This document shows positions 1-6,538 of a DNA stretch of 6,538 nt, one piece after another. Every line of letters starts with the position of its first letter. Positions within the stretch are counted from its first letter, which is position 1. The translations under genes were made by a program, and so were the position numbers. The DNA comes from Caulobacter sp. B11 (GTDB taxonomy: Bacteria > Pseudomonadota > Alphaproteobacteria > Caulobacterales > Caulobacteraceae), in assembly GCF_002737765.1 (NCBI RefSeq), contig NZ_PEGG01000181.1, positions 1 to 6,538 on the forward strand. The letters run 5' to 3'. The notes under the pieces were generated by a model. The model was not told where the DNA came from, searched no databases, and saw only the letters and a program-made list of their open reading frames with translations.

Positions 1-1
1 G

Positions 2-547
2 ATGCCGCAGAACGCTCTCGACCCGTTCATCGCCCAGGTCAGGGCCAGTTGGGGCCCGCTCACCACCGAGCTGGTGGCCCAGTGCCGATCGCACCTGGAA
101 GGCCTGCTGCGGGCCGCGCCCAGCGAGCCCTGGCTCGCCGCGCTGCTGAGGGACAGGCCCGCCAGCCAGGAACTCTATCGCGATCCCGACCACGGCTTCG
201 TGCTGATGGCCCATACCGAGCCCCAAGGGCTCTATCGCCGCCCCCATGATCACGGTCGCAGCTGGGTGCTCTACGGCGTCCAGGGCGGCGAGGTGGAGAT
301 GGGCGGCTATGCCAGAACGCAGGACCCGCAGGGTCGTGTGCGGCTGGTCAAACGCGATGCGACCCTGGTGCGTCCCGGCGCGGCCCTGACCTATCTGCCG
401 GGCGACATTCACGACACGCTCTGCGTGACAGGACCGGCGCTGCTCTTTCGCTTCACCGAGCGGGACCTGGCCCGGGAGGGCAGGCAGGAGGGCAAGATCA
501 CGCGTTTCGTCGAGCAGGACGGCGTCTGGACGATCGACGCGCCATGA
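2..547 (+). CDS. Cysteine-dioxygenase-like cupin protein (predicted metal-dependent enzyme)
   Basis: This encodes a 181-residue, probably cytosolic protein with no signal peptide or membrane segment. Residues about 1-60 look helical, and a cupin beta-barrel follows from about 65 to 155. The motif RPHDHGRSW gives His82 and His84, and PGDIHDT gives His137. The HxH pair followed about 53 residues later by a third His matches the three-histidine iron site of the cysteine dioxygenase family. The usual cupin Glu after HxH is absent, and the position of the CDO crosslinking Cys appears to be Val89. Bacterial relatives are annotated as predicted metal-dependent double-stranded beta-helix enzymes, mostly of unknown substrate, so thiol dioxygenase activity is only inferred. 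The ATG at base 2 gives a natural-looking N-terminus, but the upstream region is outside the window, so an earlier start cannot be excluded. Its stop codon overlaps the start of the exporter gene (ATGA), implying co-transcription and coupled translation. Confidence 0.72.
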   Translation: MPQNALDPFIAQVRASWGPLTTELVAQCRSHLEGLLRAAPSEPWLAALLRDRPASQELYRDPDHGFVLMAHTEPQGLYRRPHDHGRSWVLYGVQGGEVEMGGYARTQDPQGRVRLVKRDATLVRPGAALTYLPGDIHDTLCVTGPALLFRFTERDLAREGRQEGKITRFVEQDGVWTIDAP

Positions 548-1913
548 CCCGGAGCCCCGACCAAGCCTTCACTCAGGAGGCCGCGCCGCCGCGCCGCGCC
601 GCCCTGGCCATCGCGTCGGTCCTGACGGCCCTGGTGCTGGTGGTGCTGGACGCCTCGATCGTCAATGTCGCCCTGCCGACCCTGTCGCGCGCCCTGCAGG
701 TCACCGCCGCCGCCTCGGTGCTGGTCGTCACCGCCTATCAGGCCGCCCTGGTCATGGCGCTGCTGCCCTGCGCGGCTCTGGGGGAGCGGCTGGGCTATCG
801 CCGGGTCTTCATCGGCGGGGTCATGGTCTTCACCCTGGCCTCGGGCCTGTGCGCGGCGGCCCCGACCCTGCCCTGGCTGGTCGGGGCGCGCTTCCTGCAG
901 GGTCTGGGCGCGGCCTCGGTCATGGCGCTGGGGGTGGCGCTGCTGCGAACGGTCGTCCCCGCCGACAGGCTGGGCGCGGCCATCGGCTGGAACGCCCTGG
1001 TGGTGGCCCTGACTTCGGCCGCCGGGCCGACGGTCGGCGCGACCATCCTGTCCCTGGGCGCCTGGCCGTGGCTGTTCGCCGTCAACCTGCCCCTGGGCCT
1101 GATGGTCCTGGGCGCGGCCCTGGCGCTGCCGGATCGGGCCGGATCGGCGCGGCCGCCGAACTGGGGAAGCATGGCGCTGAACATGCTGGCCTTCGGGCTC
1201 CTGATCGCCGGCGTCGAGGCGCTGACCCGGTTCCCGGACCTGGCGGTGCTGCTGCTGGTCGGCGGCGCGCTGAGCCTGATCGTCTTGATCCGGCGCGAAG
1301 CCTCAAAGCCCGCGCCCCTGATCCCGCTGGACCTGCTCGGCGACCGATCCTTCCGCCTCTCGGTTCTGGCCTCGATCTGCTGCTTTACCGGACAGGCCGC
1401 CGGCCTGGTGGTCCTGCCCTTCTATCTTCAGCACACCGTGGGTCTCAGCCCCTTCAGGCCGGACTCTACATCACGCCCTGGCCGCTGATGGCGGCGGTGG
1501 CGGCCTGGCTGACCGGACGCCTGGCCCGGCCGAGCTGGACGGCATGGCTCTGCGCGGCGGGCTGCGCGGCCCTGTCGGCGGGCCTCTACGCCGCCGCGAT
1601 CTGGCCCCTGGCGCCGGCGCCGGCGCGGATCGTGCCGATCCTCATGGTCTGCGGCCTGGGCTTTGGCCTGTTCCAGGTGTCCAACAACCGCAACATGTTC
1701 CTCTCCGCGCCGGTCGCGCGCAGCGGCGCGGCGGGCGGCCTGCAGGGCATGGCGCGCCTGGTCGGCCAGACCTCGGGCGTGCTGGTCGTCACCCTGCTGT
1801 TCAGCGGCGCCGCCAGCGCCGGCGCGCCCCGGATCGGCCTGGCGTTCGGCGCCGTCCTGACCCTGGTCGCCGGCCTGATCAGCCTGCTGCACGCCAAGGC
1901 GCCCCGCGCCTGA
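544..1913 (+). CDS. DHA2-family (EmrB/QacA-like) MFS exporter, interrupted by a -1 frameshift
   Basis: This is an inner-membrane, proton-driven multidrug-type exporter of about 456 residues once the frame is repaired, with about 14 hydrophobic segments, as expected for DHA2. Visible motifs are LDASIVNVALP in TM1, LGERLGYRR as the motif A loop after TM2, AAGPTVGA as motif C in TM5, and WPWLFAVNLPLG, the typical DHA2 signature before TM6. The start ATG overlaps the cupin gene stop, and it is the start that yields the complete TM1. The initial frame runs to a stop at 1488, giving a 314-residue product with a nonsense tail after GLSPF (FRPDSTSRPGR). From about 1455 the next frame continues with QAGLYITPWPLMAAV and the remaining four to five membrane segments to the stop at 1913. 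Restoring one C between 1455 and 1456 gives GLSPFQAGLY, which is normal for the family. The substrate cannot be told. Because both halves are intact, a sequencing error or very recent mutation is more likely than an old pseudogene. If the break is real, the truncated protein is probably non-functional. Confidence 0.85.
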
Positions 1914-1948
1914 TCCGCCGGTGTCCGAGCCTGGCCGCCTGCTGCGCC

Positions 1949-3373
1949 TCAGGCCACGAACGGGAACGGCGACAGCGACTTGCTGGCTTCCTCGATCAGC
2001 AGGGTTCTGTTGATCGGGGCGGCGGCGCGCTGGGGACAGACGGGCCGCTCGCAGATCCGGCAGGACGGGCCGATTTCGACCGCCACCGGGGCGGCGATGT
2101 CGAGGCCCCGGGCATAGGCCAGCTTGGCGGCGTATTTCAGCTCGCAGCCCAGGCCGACCACCAGCTCGTCCTCCTGCCCCGACTGCAGGCCCGACACCCG
2201 GCGCACGGTGCGCGACAGGGTGAAATAGCGCTCGCTGTCGGGGGTCTCGATCACCTGGGTGATGATGCGTCCCGGGGTCTTGAAGCTGTCATGGACGTTC
2301 CAGCGCGGGCAGGTGCCGCCGAAGCGCGAGAACGGAAAGGCCCCGGCCGCATAGCGCTTGGAAATGTTGCCCGCCGCGTCCAGCCGCACCATGAAGAACG
2401 GCACGCCCCGCGCGCCGGACCGGCCCAGGGTGGTCAGGCGCTGGGCGGCCTGCTCGTAGCTGATGCCGAACCGCGCCCGCACCCGCTCGATGTCGTAGCC
2501 GCTGGCCTCGAGGGCCGCCAGGAACGGGCCGTAGGGCATCATCATGGCCGCCGCGAGATAGTTGCCCAGGAACACCTTGAGCAATTGTCGGCTGGAGCGG
2601 TCGGGCGCCTTGAGGCGATCGGCCAGGGCCGACAGCTGGTCGCCATATTCCAGCAGCCCCAGCTGGTAGCACATGGCGAAGATCCGGCTGGCCGGGGCCA
2701 GGGTCTCCGACAGCATCAGCCGCTTGCGGTGATGATCATAGCGCCGCAGCGAGCTGGCCATTACCTCGACCGGCATGACCCGGGTCTGAATGCCGTGCGC
2801 GACCAGAAGGCGTTCGCGAACGGCCGGGCCGAGGTCCTGGGGATCGGCCTTGAGGGCGGCGACCAGGGTCTCGGCGCAGGTTTCCAGCTCGGCGAAATAG
2901 TTGCGTTGCGAGCCGACCAGATCGCGAACCCATTCGGTCGGCTGCACGGTCGGGACAACGTCCGAGCCGCCTTCCCGGTCAAAGGCCCCCAGGTCGATCA
3001 GCCGGCCGCGGTCCAGATAGGCGCGGTAGAGCCGCACCACCGCCTCGGTCACGGCCGGCGACACCTCGGCCACCTCGGCGGCTTCGTGGCGGCCGATGCC
3101 CAGATCGGCGAACATCTTGTCGCCCAGCACCTCTTCCAGCCCCGCGCCGCCGCCCGGGTCGTCGACCGCCAGGCTGCGGAAATCCAGGTCATAGGCGTCG
3201 GCCAGGCGCAGCAGCATCTGGGCGGTCACCGGTCGCTGGTTGCGTTCGAGCAGGTTCAGATAGCTGGCCGAGACCTCGAGGTCTTCGGCCATCCGAGTCT
3301 GGGTGATGCCCAGATCGCGCCGCAGCCGCTTGAGCCGGCCGCCGAGAAAGAGCTTTTTGTCCGAGGTCGCCAT
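1949..3373 (-). CDS. XRE-family ScfR/RamB-type short-chain fatty acyl-CoA transcriptional regulator
   Basis: This is a 474-residue cytosolic DNA-binding regulator. Residues about 8-64 form an XRE-type helix-turn-helix (GITQTRMAEDLEVSASYLNLLERN), whose recognition helix lies around residues 35-44. The central part resembles an IrrE/M78 domain, but the zinc-peptidase HExxH is absent: the equivalent stretch reads FAMCYQLGLLEY (about 232-243), so proteolysis is unlikely. The C-terminal half carries ScfR-family hallmarks: MMMPYGPFLAALE, GVPFFMVRLDAAGNISKR, FSRFGGTCPRWNVH, and a terminal cysteine cluster C438-x2-C441-x4-C446 followed by a closing SPFPF. Family members (RamB of Corynebacterium, PccR of Rhodobacter) control acetate, propionate and glyoxylate-shunt genes and are thought to sense short acyl-CoA esters. 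It is divergent from aceA across 130 bp holding a palindromic operator, so it probably controls aceA-aceB and itself. Whether it activates or represses cannot be read from sequence. No strong ribosome binding site precedes the ATG at 3373, but the HTH starts soon after it as usual. Confidence 0.9.
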   Translation of the reverse strand: MATSDKKLFLGGRLKRLRRDLGITQTRMAEDLEVSASYLNLLERNQRPVTAQMLLRLADAYDLDFRSLAVDDPGGGAGLEEVLGDKMFADLGIGRHEAAEVAEVSPAVTEAVVRLYRAYLDRGRLIDLGAFDREGGSDVVPTVQPTEWVRDLVGSQRNYFAELETCAETLVAALKADPQDLGPAVRERLLVAHGIQTRVMPVEVMASSLRRYDHHRKRLMLSETLAPASRIFAMCYQLGLLEYGDQLSALADRLKAPDRSSRQLLKVFLGNYLAAAMMMPYGPFLAALEASGYDIERVRARFGISYEQAAQRLTTLGRSGARGVPFFMVRLDAAGNISKRYAAGAFPFSRFGGTCPRWNVHDSFKTPGRIITQVIETPDSERYFTLSRTVRRVSGLQSGQEDELVVGLGCELKYAAKLAYARGLDIAAPVAVEIGPSCRICERPVCPQRAAAPINRTLLIEEASKSLSPFPFVA

Positions 3374-3382
3374 TCAGTCAAC

Positions 3383-3424
3383 TTGTCACAGATTTACAAA
3401 CTTCACAAAGTTTGTTTGTGACAA
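3383..3424. promoter_or_regulatory. Nested inverted-repeat operator between the regulator gene and aceA
   Basis: Two perfect inverted repeats are nested in an AT-rich island. The outer arms are TTGTCACA (3383-3390) and TGTGACAA (3417-3424). The inner arms are ACAAACTT (3396-3403) and AAGTTTGT (3408-3415), separated by CACA. The right side also holds TTTGTGACAAA, itself a near-palindrome that resembles the TTTGCAAA-type elements reported for ScfR/RamB-family regulators. The left edge lies 9 bp from the regulator's ATG and the right edge 79 bp from that of aceA, so one complex could control both directions. Assigning it to the neighbouring regulator is inference from position and family. I could not pick convincing -35/-10 boxes for either gene. 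Confidence 0.7.
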
Positions 3425-3503
3425 ATCACCTTCAATAGGTTCGACCGTCAAGGGCGGGTGCGGCTAGCTGGCCTCAACAGACATCGCTCCTGGGACCGTC
3501 GAC

Positions 3504-5120
3504 ATGCAACGCACCACCTACGCTCAACACCGCGAAGCCCTGCTGGCCCGTTATCCCAACGGCGTGGCGCCGGGCGACATCGCCATCGACGACATCATCC
3601 AGCTGAAGCTGCAGAACACCTTCTCGACCCACCTGGACATCGCCCGCTCGATGGCCGGCGTCATGCGCGACGACATGGCCGAATACGACCTCGATAGCTC
3701 GAAGTTCACCCAGTCGCTGGGCTGCTGGTCGGGCTTCCACGCCCAACAGATGATCAAGTCGGTCAAGCGCCTGCGCGGCACCACCAAGGGCGCTTACGTC
3801 TATCTGTCGGGCTGGATGGTCGCGGGCCTTCGCAACCGCTGGGGCCATCTGCCCGACCAGTCGATGCACGAGAAGACCGCCGTCGTCGATCTGATCGAGG
3901 AAATCTACGTCTCGCTGCGCCAGGCCGACGAAGTGGCGATCAATGACCTGTTCAAGGTCCTGAAAACCGCCCGCGACGCCGGCGACCAGATCGCCGAACA
4001 GGCCGCCATCAAGGCCATCGACGCCTTCGAAACCCACGTCGTGCCGATCATCGCCGACATTGACGCCGGCTTTGGCAACGAGAACGCCACCTACCTGCTG
4101 GCCAAGGAAATGATCAAGGCCGGCGCCTGCTGCCTGCAGATCGAAAACCAGGTCTCCGACGCCAAGCAGTGCGGCCACCAGGACGGCAAGGTCACCGTGC
4201 CGCGCGAAGACTTCATCGAGAAGCTGCGCGCCTGCCGTCTGGCCTTCGAGGAACTGGGCGTCGACCAGGGCGTCATCGTCGCCCGCACCGACAGCCTGGG
4301 CGCCGGCCTGACCCAGAAGGTGCCCGTCAGCCAGTCGCCCGGCGACCTGGCCAGCGACTACATCAAGTGGCTGAAGACCGAGGCCATCACCCCTGAAAAC
4401 CCCATCCAGGACGGCGAGGTCGCGCTCTATCGCGACGGCCAGTTCGTCAAGCCCGTGCGCATGCCCAACGGCCTGTTCGCCTTCCAGGACGGCACCGGCA
4501 AGGCCCGCGTCATCGAGGACTGCATCTCGTCCCTGACCCAGGGCGGCGCCGACCTGCTGTGGATCGAGACCGACACCCCCAATGTCGACGAGATCGCCTC
4601 GATGGTGAACGAGATCCGCAAGGTCGTGCCCAACGCCAAGCTGACCTACAACAACTCGCCCTCGTTCAACTGGACCCTGAACCTGCGCAAGCAGGTGCGC
4701 GACCAGTGGATCGCCGAGGGCAAGATCCACGCCGACAGCTATCCCGAAGGCGCGGCGCTGATGTCGGCGGAATATGACGACGCCGACCTGGGCCGCGAGA
4801 CCGACGCCCGCCTGGCCCGCTTCCAGGTCGACATCTCGGCCCGGGCCGGGGTGTTCCACAACCTGATCACCCTGCCGACCTTCCACCTGACCGCCAAGAG
4901 CATGGACGAGCTGTCGCGCGGCTATTTCGGCGACGACAAGATGAAGGCCTATGTCAATTCGGTGCAGCGCGAGGAAATCCGCCGCGGCGTCTCGGCCGTC
5001 AAGCACCAGCACGAGGTCGGCTCGGACCTGGGCGACACCTTCAAGGAAATGGTCGCCGGAGAACGCGCCCTGAAGGCCGGCGGCCACGGCAACACCATGA
5101 ACCAGTTCGCCGCCGAATAG
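3504..5120 (+). CDS. aceA: Isocitrate lyase (long form), glyoxylate shunt
   Basis: Cytosolic enzyme that cleaves isocitrate to succinate and glyoxylate, bypassing the two decarboxylation steps of the TCA cycle during growth on acetate or fatty acids. At 538 residues it fits the long isocitrate lyase subfamily (as in Pseudomonas) rather than the roughly 430-residue E. coli type. Visible motifs are TQSLGCWSGFHAQQ near residues 70-83, the Mg2+/substrate loop DIDAGFGN (185-192), the catalytic loop KQCGH (221-225, with Cys223 as the expected acid/base), VIVARTDSLGAGL, and the succinate-binding NNSPSFNW (383-390). KQCGH instead of KKCGH is normal in the long subfamily. The ATG at 3504 gives a sensible N-terminus, although only a weak GGGA-like ribosome binding site precedes it. 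It is the first gene of an apparent aceA - small gene - aceB operon, with a palindromic operator 79 bp upstream. No frame break is seen. Confidence 0.97.
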   Translation: MQRTTYAQHREALLARYPNGVAPGDIAIDDIIQLKLQNTFSTHLDIARSMAGVMRDDMAEYDLDSSKFTQSLGCWSGFHAQQMIKSVKRLRGTTKGAYVYLSGWMVAGLRNRWGHLPDQSMHEKTAVVDLIEEIYVSLRQADEVAINDLFKVLKTARDAGDQIAEQAAIKAIDAFETHVVPIIADIDAGFGNENATYLLAKEMIKAGACCLQIENQVSDAKQCGHQDGKVTVPREDFIEKLRACRLAFEELGVDQGVIVARTDSLGAGLTQKVPVSQSPGDLASDYIKWLKTEAITPENPIQDGEVALYRDGQFVKPVRMPNGLFAFQDGTGKARVIEDCISSLTQGGADLLWIETDTPNVDEIASMVNEIRKVVPNAKLTYNNSPSFNWTLNLRKQVRDQWIAEGKIHADSYPEGAALMSAEYDDADLGRETDARLARFQVDISARAGVFHNLITLPTFHLTAKSMDELSRGYFGDDKMKAYVNSVQREEIRRGVSAVKHQHEVGSDLGDTFKEMVAGERALKAGGHGNTMNQFAAE

Positions 5121-5140
5121 TCCCTAACCGTTCAAACGAC

Positions 5141-5146
5141 AGGAGG
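5141..5146 (+). promoter_or_regulatory. Strong Shine-Dalgarno site (AGGAGG) for the 77-aa gene
   Basis: AGGAGG lies 8 nt before the ATG at 5155, in the 34-nt gap after the aceA stop. It is the best ribosome binding site in the window and is the main reason to treat the small reading frame that follows as a real, efficiently translated gene. It also fixes the start at 5155 rather than at the in-frame ATG at 5185. Confidence 0.8.
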
Positions 5147-5154
5147 ACCGCCCC

Positions 5155-5388
5155 ATGTCTGCCAACGCCTTCACCCCCGCCGCCATGCCTAATCCAACCG
5201 CGCAGGAGCGCGCGGTTGACCGGGTGGCGGAAGCCTCCCATCGTCTGAACGAAGCGGTGCGCCGCGCCATCGACGCCGGCTATTCGGTGGAACTGGTTCG
5301 CGCCTCGCGCTTCCATGACGGCGCCGGCAACTGGGGCGACCAGATCGTCCCGACCGTTCGCAACAAGGGCGCCCAGGAAAACACCTGA
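5155..5388 (+). CDS. Uncharacterised 77-aa protein encoded between aceA and aceB
   Basis: I do not recognise this protein's family. It is small and soluble, with no signal peptide, membrane segment, cysteine or zinc motif. Residues 1-15 are Ala/Pro-rich and probably disordered. Residues about 16-42 (from AQERAVDRVAEAS to AVRRAIDAG) read as an amphipathic charged helix. Residues 43-70 (YSVELVRASRFHDG, then NWGDQIVPTV) look like a short strand-rich domain, and the tail is polar. A perfect AGGAGG sits 8 nt upstream, aceA ends 34 nt before it, and aceB begins 47 nt after it, so it is almost certainly co-transcribed with the glyoxylate-shunt genes. A role in modulating or assembling isocitrate lyase or malate synthase is possible but is based only on position. 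A perfect 9-bp hairpin lies within its first 22 codons. Confidence 0.78.
   Translation: MSANAFTPAAMPNPTAQERAVDRVAEASHRLNEAVRRAIDAGYSVELVRASRFHDGAGNWGDQIVPTVRNKGAQENT
5195..5218 (+). repeat. Perfect GC-rich hairpin within the small gene, SD-like loop
   Basis: The arms CAACCGCGC (5195-5203) and GCGCGGTTG (5210-5218) are perfectly complementary, and the 6-nt loop AGGAGC contains an AGGAG core. The stem covers about codons 14-22 of the 77-aa gene and begins 40 nt after its start codon. No T-run follows, so it is not a classical terminator. It could influence mRNA stability or the balance of aceA to aceB expression, or it could be a chance product of GC-rich coding sequence. Confidence 0.5.
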
Positions 5389-5435
5389 CTCCCGCCGACG
5401 GACTCCACGCCTAACCTCGTTTCAGGATCTCTCCC

Positions 5436-6538
5436 ATGCCCCTCGACATCGCCGCCAACGTTTCGATCACCGGCCCTGTCGAGGGTCGTGCGGTAGAGAT
5501 CCTCACCTCCGAAGCCCTGGCCTTCGTGGCCGACCTGCATCGCCGCTTTGACGCGCGCCGTCGCGAGCTTCTGGCCGCCCGCGTCGCCCGTCAGCTGCGC
5601 TTCGACGCCGGCGACCTGCCCGACTTCCTGGCCGAAACCGCCGAACTGCGGGCCGCCGACTGGCGCGTCGCCCCGATCCCGGCGGACCTTCAGGACCGCC
5701 GCGTCGAGATCACCGGCCCCGTCGACCGCAAGATGATCATCAACGCCCTCAACTGCGGGGCCAAGGTGTTCATGGCCGACTTCGAGGACGCCACCTCGCC
5801 GACCTGGTCCAACCTGATCGAGGGCCAGATCAATTTGAAGGATCGCTGGGCCGGCGACCTGACCCATGTCGACGCCAAGTCGGGCAAGTCCTACGCGCTG
5901 GGCGACACGCCGGCGGTGCTGAAGATCCGCCCGCGCGGCTGGCATCTGCCCGAGCGCCACATGGAAGTCGACGGCGAGATCGTCAGCGGCTCGCTGTTCG
6001 ATTTCGGGCTGTATTTCTTCCACAACGCCAAGGCCTCGATCGCCCAGGGCTCGGGCCCCTATTTCTACCTGCCCAAGATCGAGAGCCACCTTGAGGCCCG
6101 GCTGTGGAACGACGTCTTCGTCCACGCCCAGGCGGCGCTGGGCATTGCCAACGGCACGATCAAGGCCACCGTGCTGATCGAGACCATTCCCGCCGCCTTC
6201 GAGATGGACGAGATCCTCTATGAGCTGCGCGACCACATGGCCGGGCTCAACTGCGGCCGCTGGGACTACATCTTCTCGTTCATCAAGCGCTTGGGCCGCC
6301 GGCCTGAGTTCCTGACGCCGGACCGTTCGGCCATGGTCATGGGCCAGGCCTTCCTGGGCGCCTATTCGCTGAAGCTGATCCAGACCTGCCACCGTCGCGG
6401 GGCCTTCGCCATGGGCGCATGGCCGCCCAGATCCCGATCAAGGGCGACGAGGCCGCCAACCAGGCCGCCTTCGCCAAGGTGCGGGCCGACAAGGAACGCG
6501 AGGCCGGGGCCGGCCACGACGGCACCTGGGTCGCCCAC
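5436..6538 (+). CDS. aceB: Malate synthase A, 3'-truncated by the window edge and carrying a -1 frameshift
   Basis: Cytosolic enzyme that condenses glyoxylate (made by AceA) with acetyl-CoA to give malate. The ATG at 5436 is preceded by AGGA at 5424-5427 (8-nt spacing) and gives the expected N-terminus. Visible motifs are [13 protein letters not shown] near residue 110, RPRGWHLPE (165-173, holding the expected catalytic Arg), the Mg2+-ligand region [13 protein letters not shown] (Glu249), and [16 protein letters not shown] (265-280), which matches the malate synthase signature pattern. The frame is correct up to AMG at residue 327 (base 6416). It then reads AWPPRSRS, whereas the next frame, from 6419, gives [15 protein letters not shown] and GHDGTWVAH to the window end, as in AceB proteins. 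Adding one G near 6417 restores [12 protein letters not shown]. About 368 codons are visible of a family length near 530, so the catalytic Asp and C-terminal domain lie beyond the edge. Loss of this enzyme would disable the shunt, so a sequence error is a serious possibility. Confidence 0.93.
   Translation, partial: MPLDIAANVSITGPVEGRAVEILTSEALAFVADLHRRFDARRRELLAARVARQLRFDAGDLPDFLAETAELRAADWRVAPIPADLQDRRVEITGPVDRKMIINALNCGAKVFMADFEDATSPTWSNLIEGQINLKDRWAGDLTHVDAKSGKSYALGDTPAVLKIRPRGWHLPERHMEVDGEIVSGSLFDFGLYFFHNAKASIAQGSGPYFYLPKIESHLEARLWNDVFVHAQAALGIANGTIKATVLIETIPAAFEMDEILYELRDHMAGLNCGRWDYIFSFIKRLGRRPEFLTPDRSAMVMGQAFLGAYSLKLIQTCHRRGAFAMGAWPPRSRSRATRPPTRPPSPRCGPTRNARPGPATTAPGSP

Noticed and set aside
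1440..1490. Programmed ribosomal frameshifting to join the two exporter halves
   Set aside because: No slippery heptamer or clear downstream structure is visible, and the family is normally encoded in one frame. A single-base deletion or sequencing error is simpler.
1914..1956. Possible bidirectional terminator between the converging exporter and regulator genes (TGGCC at 1932-1936 with GGCCA at 1952-1956)
   Set aside because: The stem is only 5 bp with a 15-nt loop, it reaches into the regulator's stop region, and no T-tract is present on either strand.
1544..3421. 625-codon plus-strand frame covering the end of the exporter gene and all of the regulator in antisense
   Set aside because: It is Arg/Gly/His/Gln-rich without domains and covers two confidently identified genes in other frames, so it is a GC-bias artefact.
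3416..3438. TTGTGA at 3416-3421 followed by CAATAG at 3433-3438 as an aceA promoter
   Set aside because: The 11-nt spacing and the weak -10 match are not convincing for either a standard or an alphaproteobacterial housekeeping promoter, and the bases overlap the operator dyad.
3474..5087. Long open frame (537 codons) on the minus strand opposite aceA
   Set aside because: The predicted protein is low-complexity Gly/Ala/Val/Asp/His-rich sequence with no recognisable domain. The plus strand holds an unmistakable isocitrate lyase. Long antisense frames are typical of GC-rich genes with strong third-position GC bias.
5280..6392. 370-codon minus-strand frame opposite aceB
   Set aside because: Low-complexity composition, no domain, and opposite clear malate synthase motifs.
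1..6538. Mobile elements, CRISPR arrays, tRNA or rRNA genes
   Set aside because: No transposase or integrase motifs, spaced direct repeats, terminal repeats or tRNA-like cloverleaf were seen. Genes fill nearly the whole window.

Overview
The window is GC-rich DNA (roughly two-thirds G+C by eye), densely packed with genes, and reads as an alphaproteobacterial chromosome. The long-form isocitrate lyase, the divergent ScfR/RamB-type regulator and the codon usage suggest a Caulobacterales-like organism (Caulobacter/Phenylobacterium). This placement is inferred from pattern recognition and was not tested by a search.

Left part (2-1913, + strand): a small CDO-like cupin metalloprotein gene overlaps, by ATGA, a 14-TM DHA2-family (EmrB/QacA-like) MFS exporter gene. 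The exporter frame is broken by one missing base near 1455. Both halves are otherwise well conserved, so the break is either a recent mutation or a sequence error. It converges on the next gene with only 35 bp between them.

Central and right part (1949-6538): a glyoxylate-shunt locus. A 474-aa XRE/ScfR-family regulator is on the minus strand. A 130-bp intergenic region holds an AT-rich, nested perfect inverted repeat (3383-3424), the likely operator for both directions. On the plus strand follow aceA (isocitrate lyase, 538 aa), an unrecognised 77-aa protein gene with a strong ribosome binding site, and aceB (malate synthase A), which runs off the window edge. AceA splits isocitrate into succinate and glyoxylate, and AceB condenses glyoxylate with acetyl-CoA to malate. 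Together they allow growth on acetate and fatty acids, and the regulator probably gates them in response to an acyl-CoA-type signal. The aceB reading frame also lacks one base near 6417, inside the conserved [12 protein letters not shown] region.

The points most worth a second look are the nested operator, the small gene between aceA and aceB with its internal hairpin, and the two single-base frame breaks. Apart from the small gene, the locus is a recognisable metabolic module, and I found no clear sign of a new defence, mobile or RNA system.
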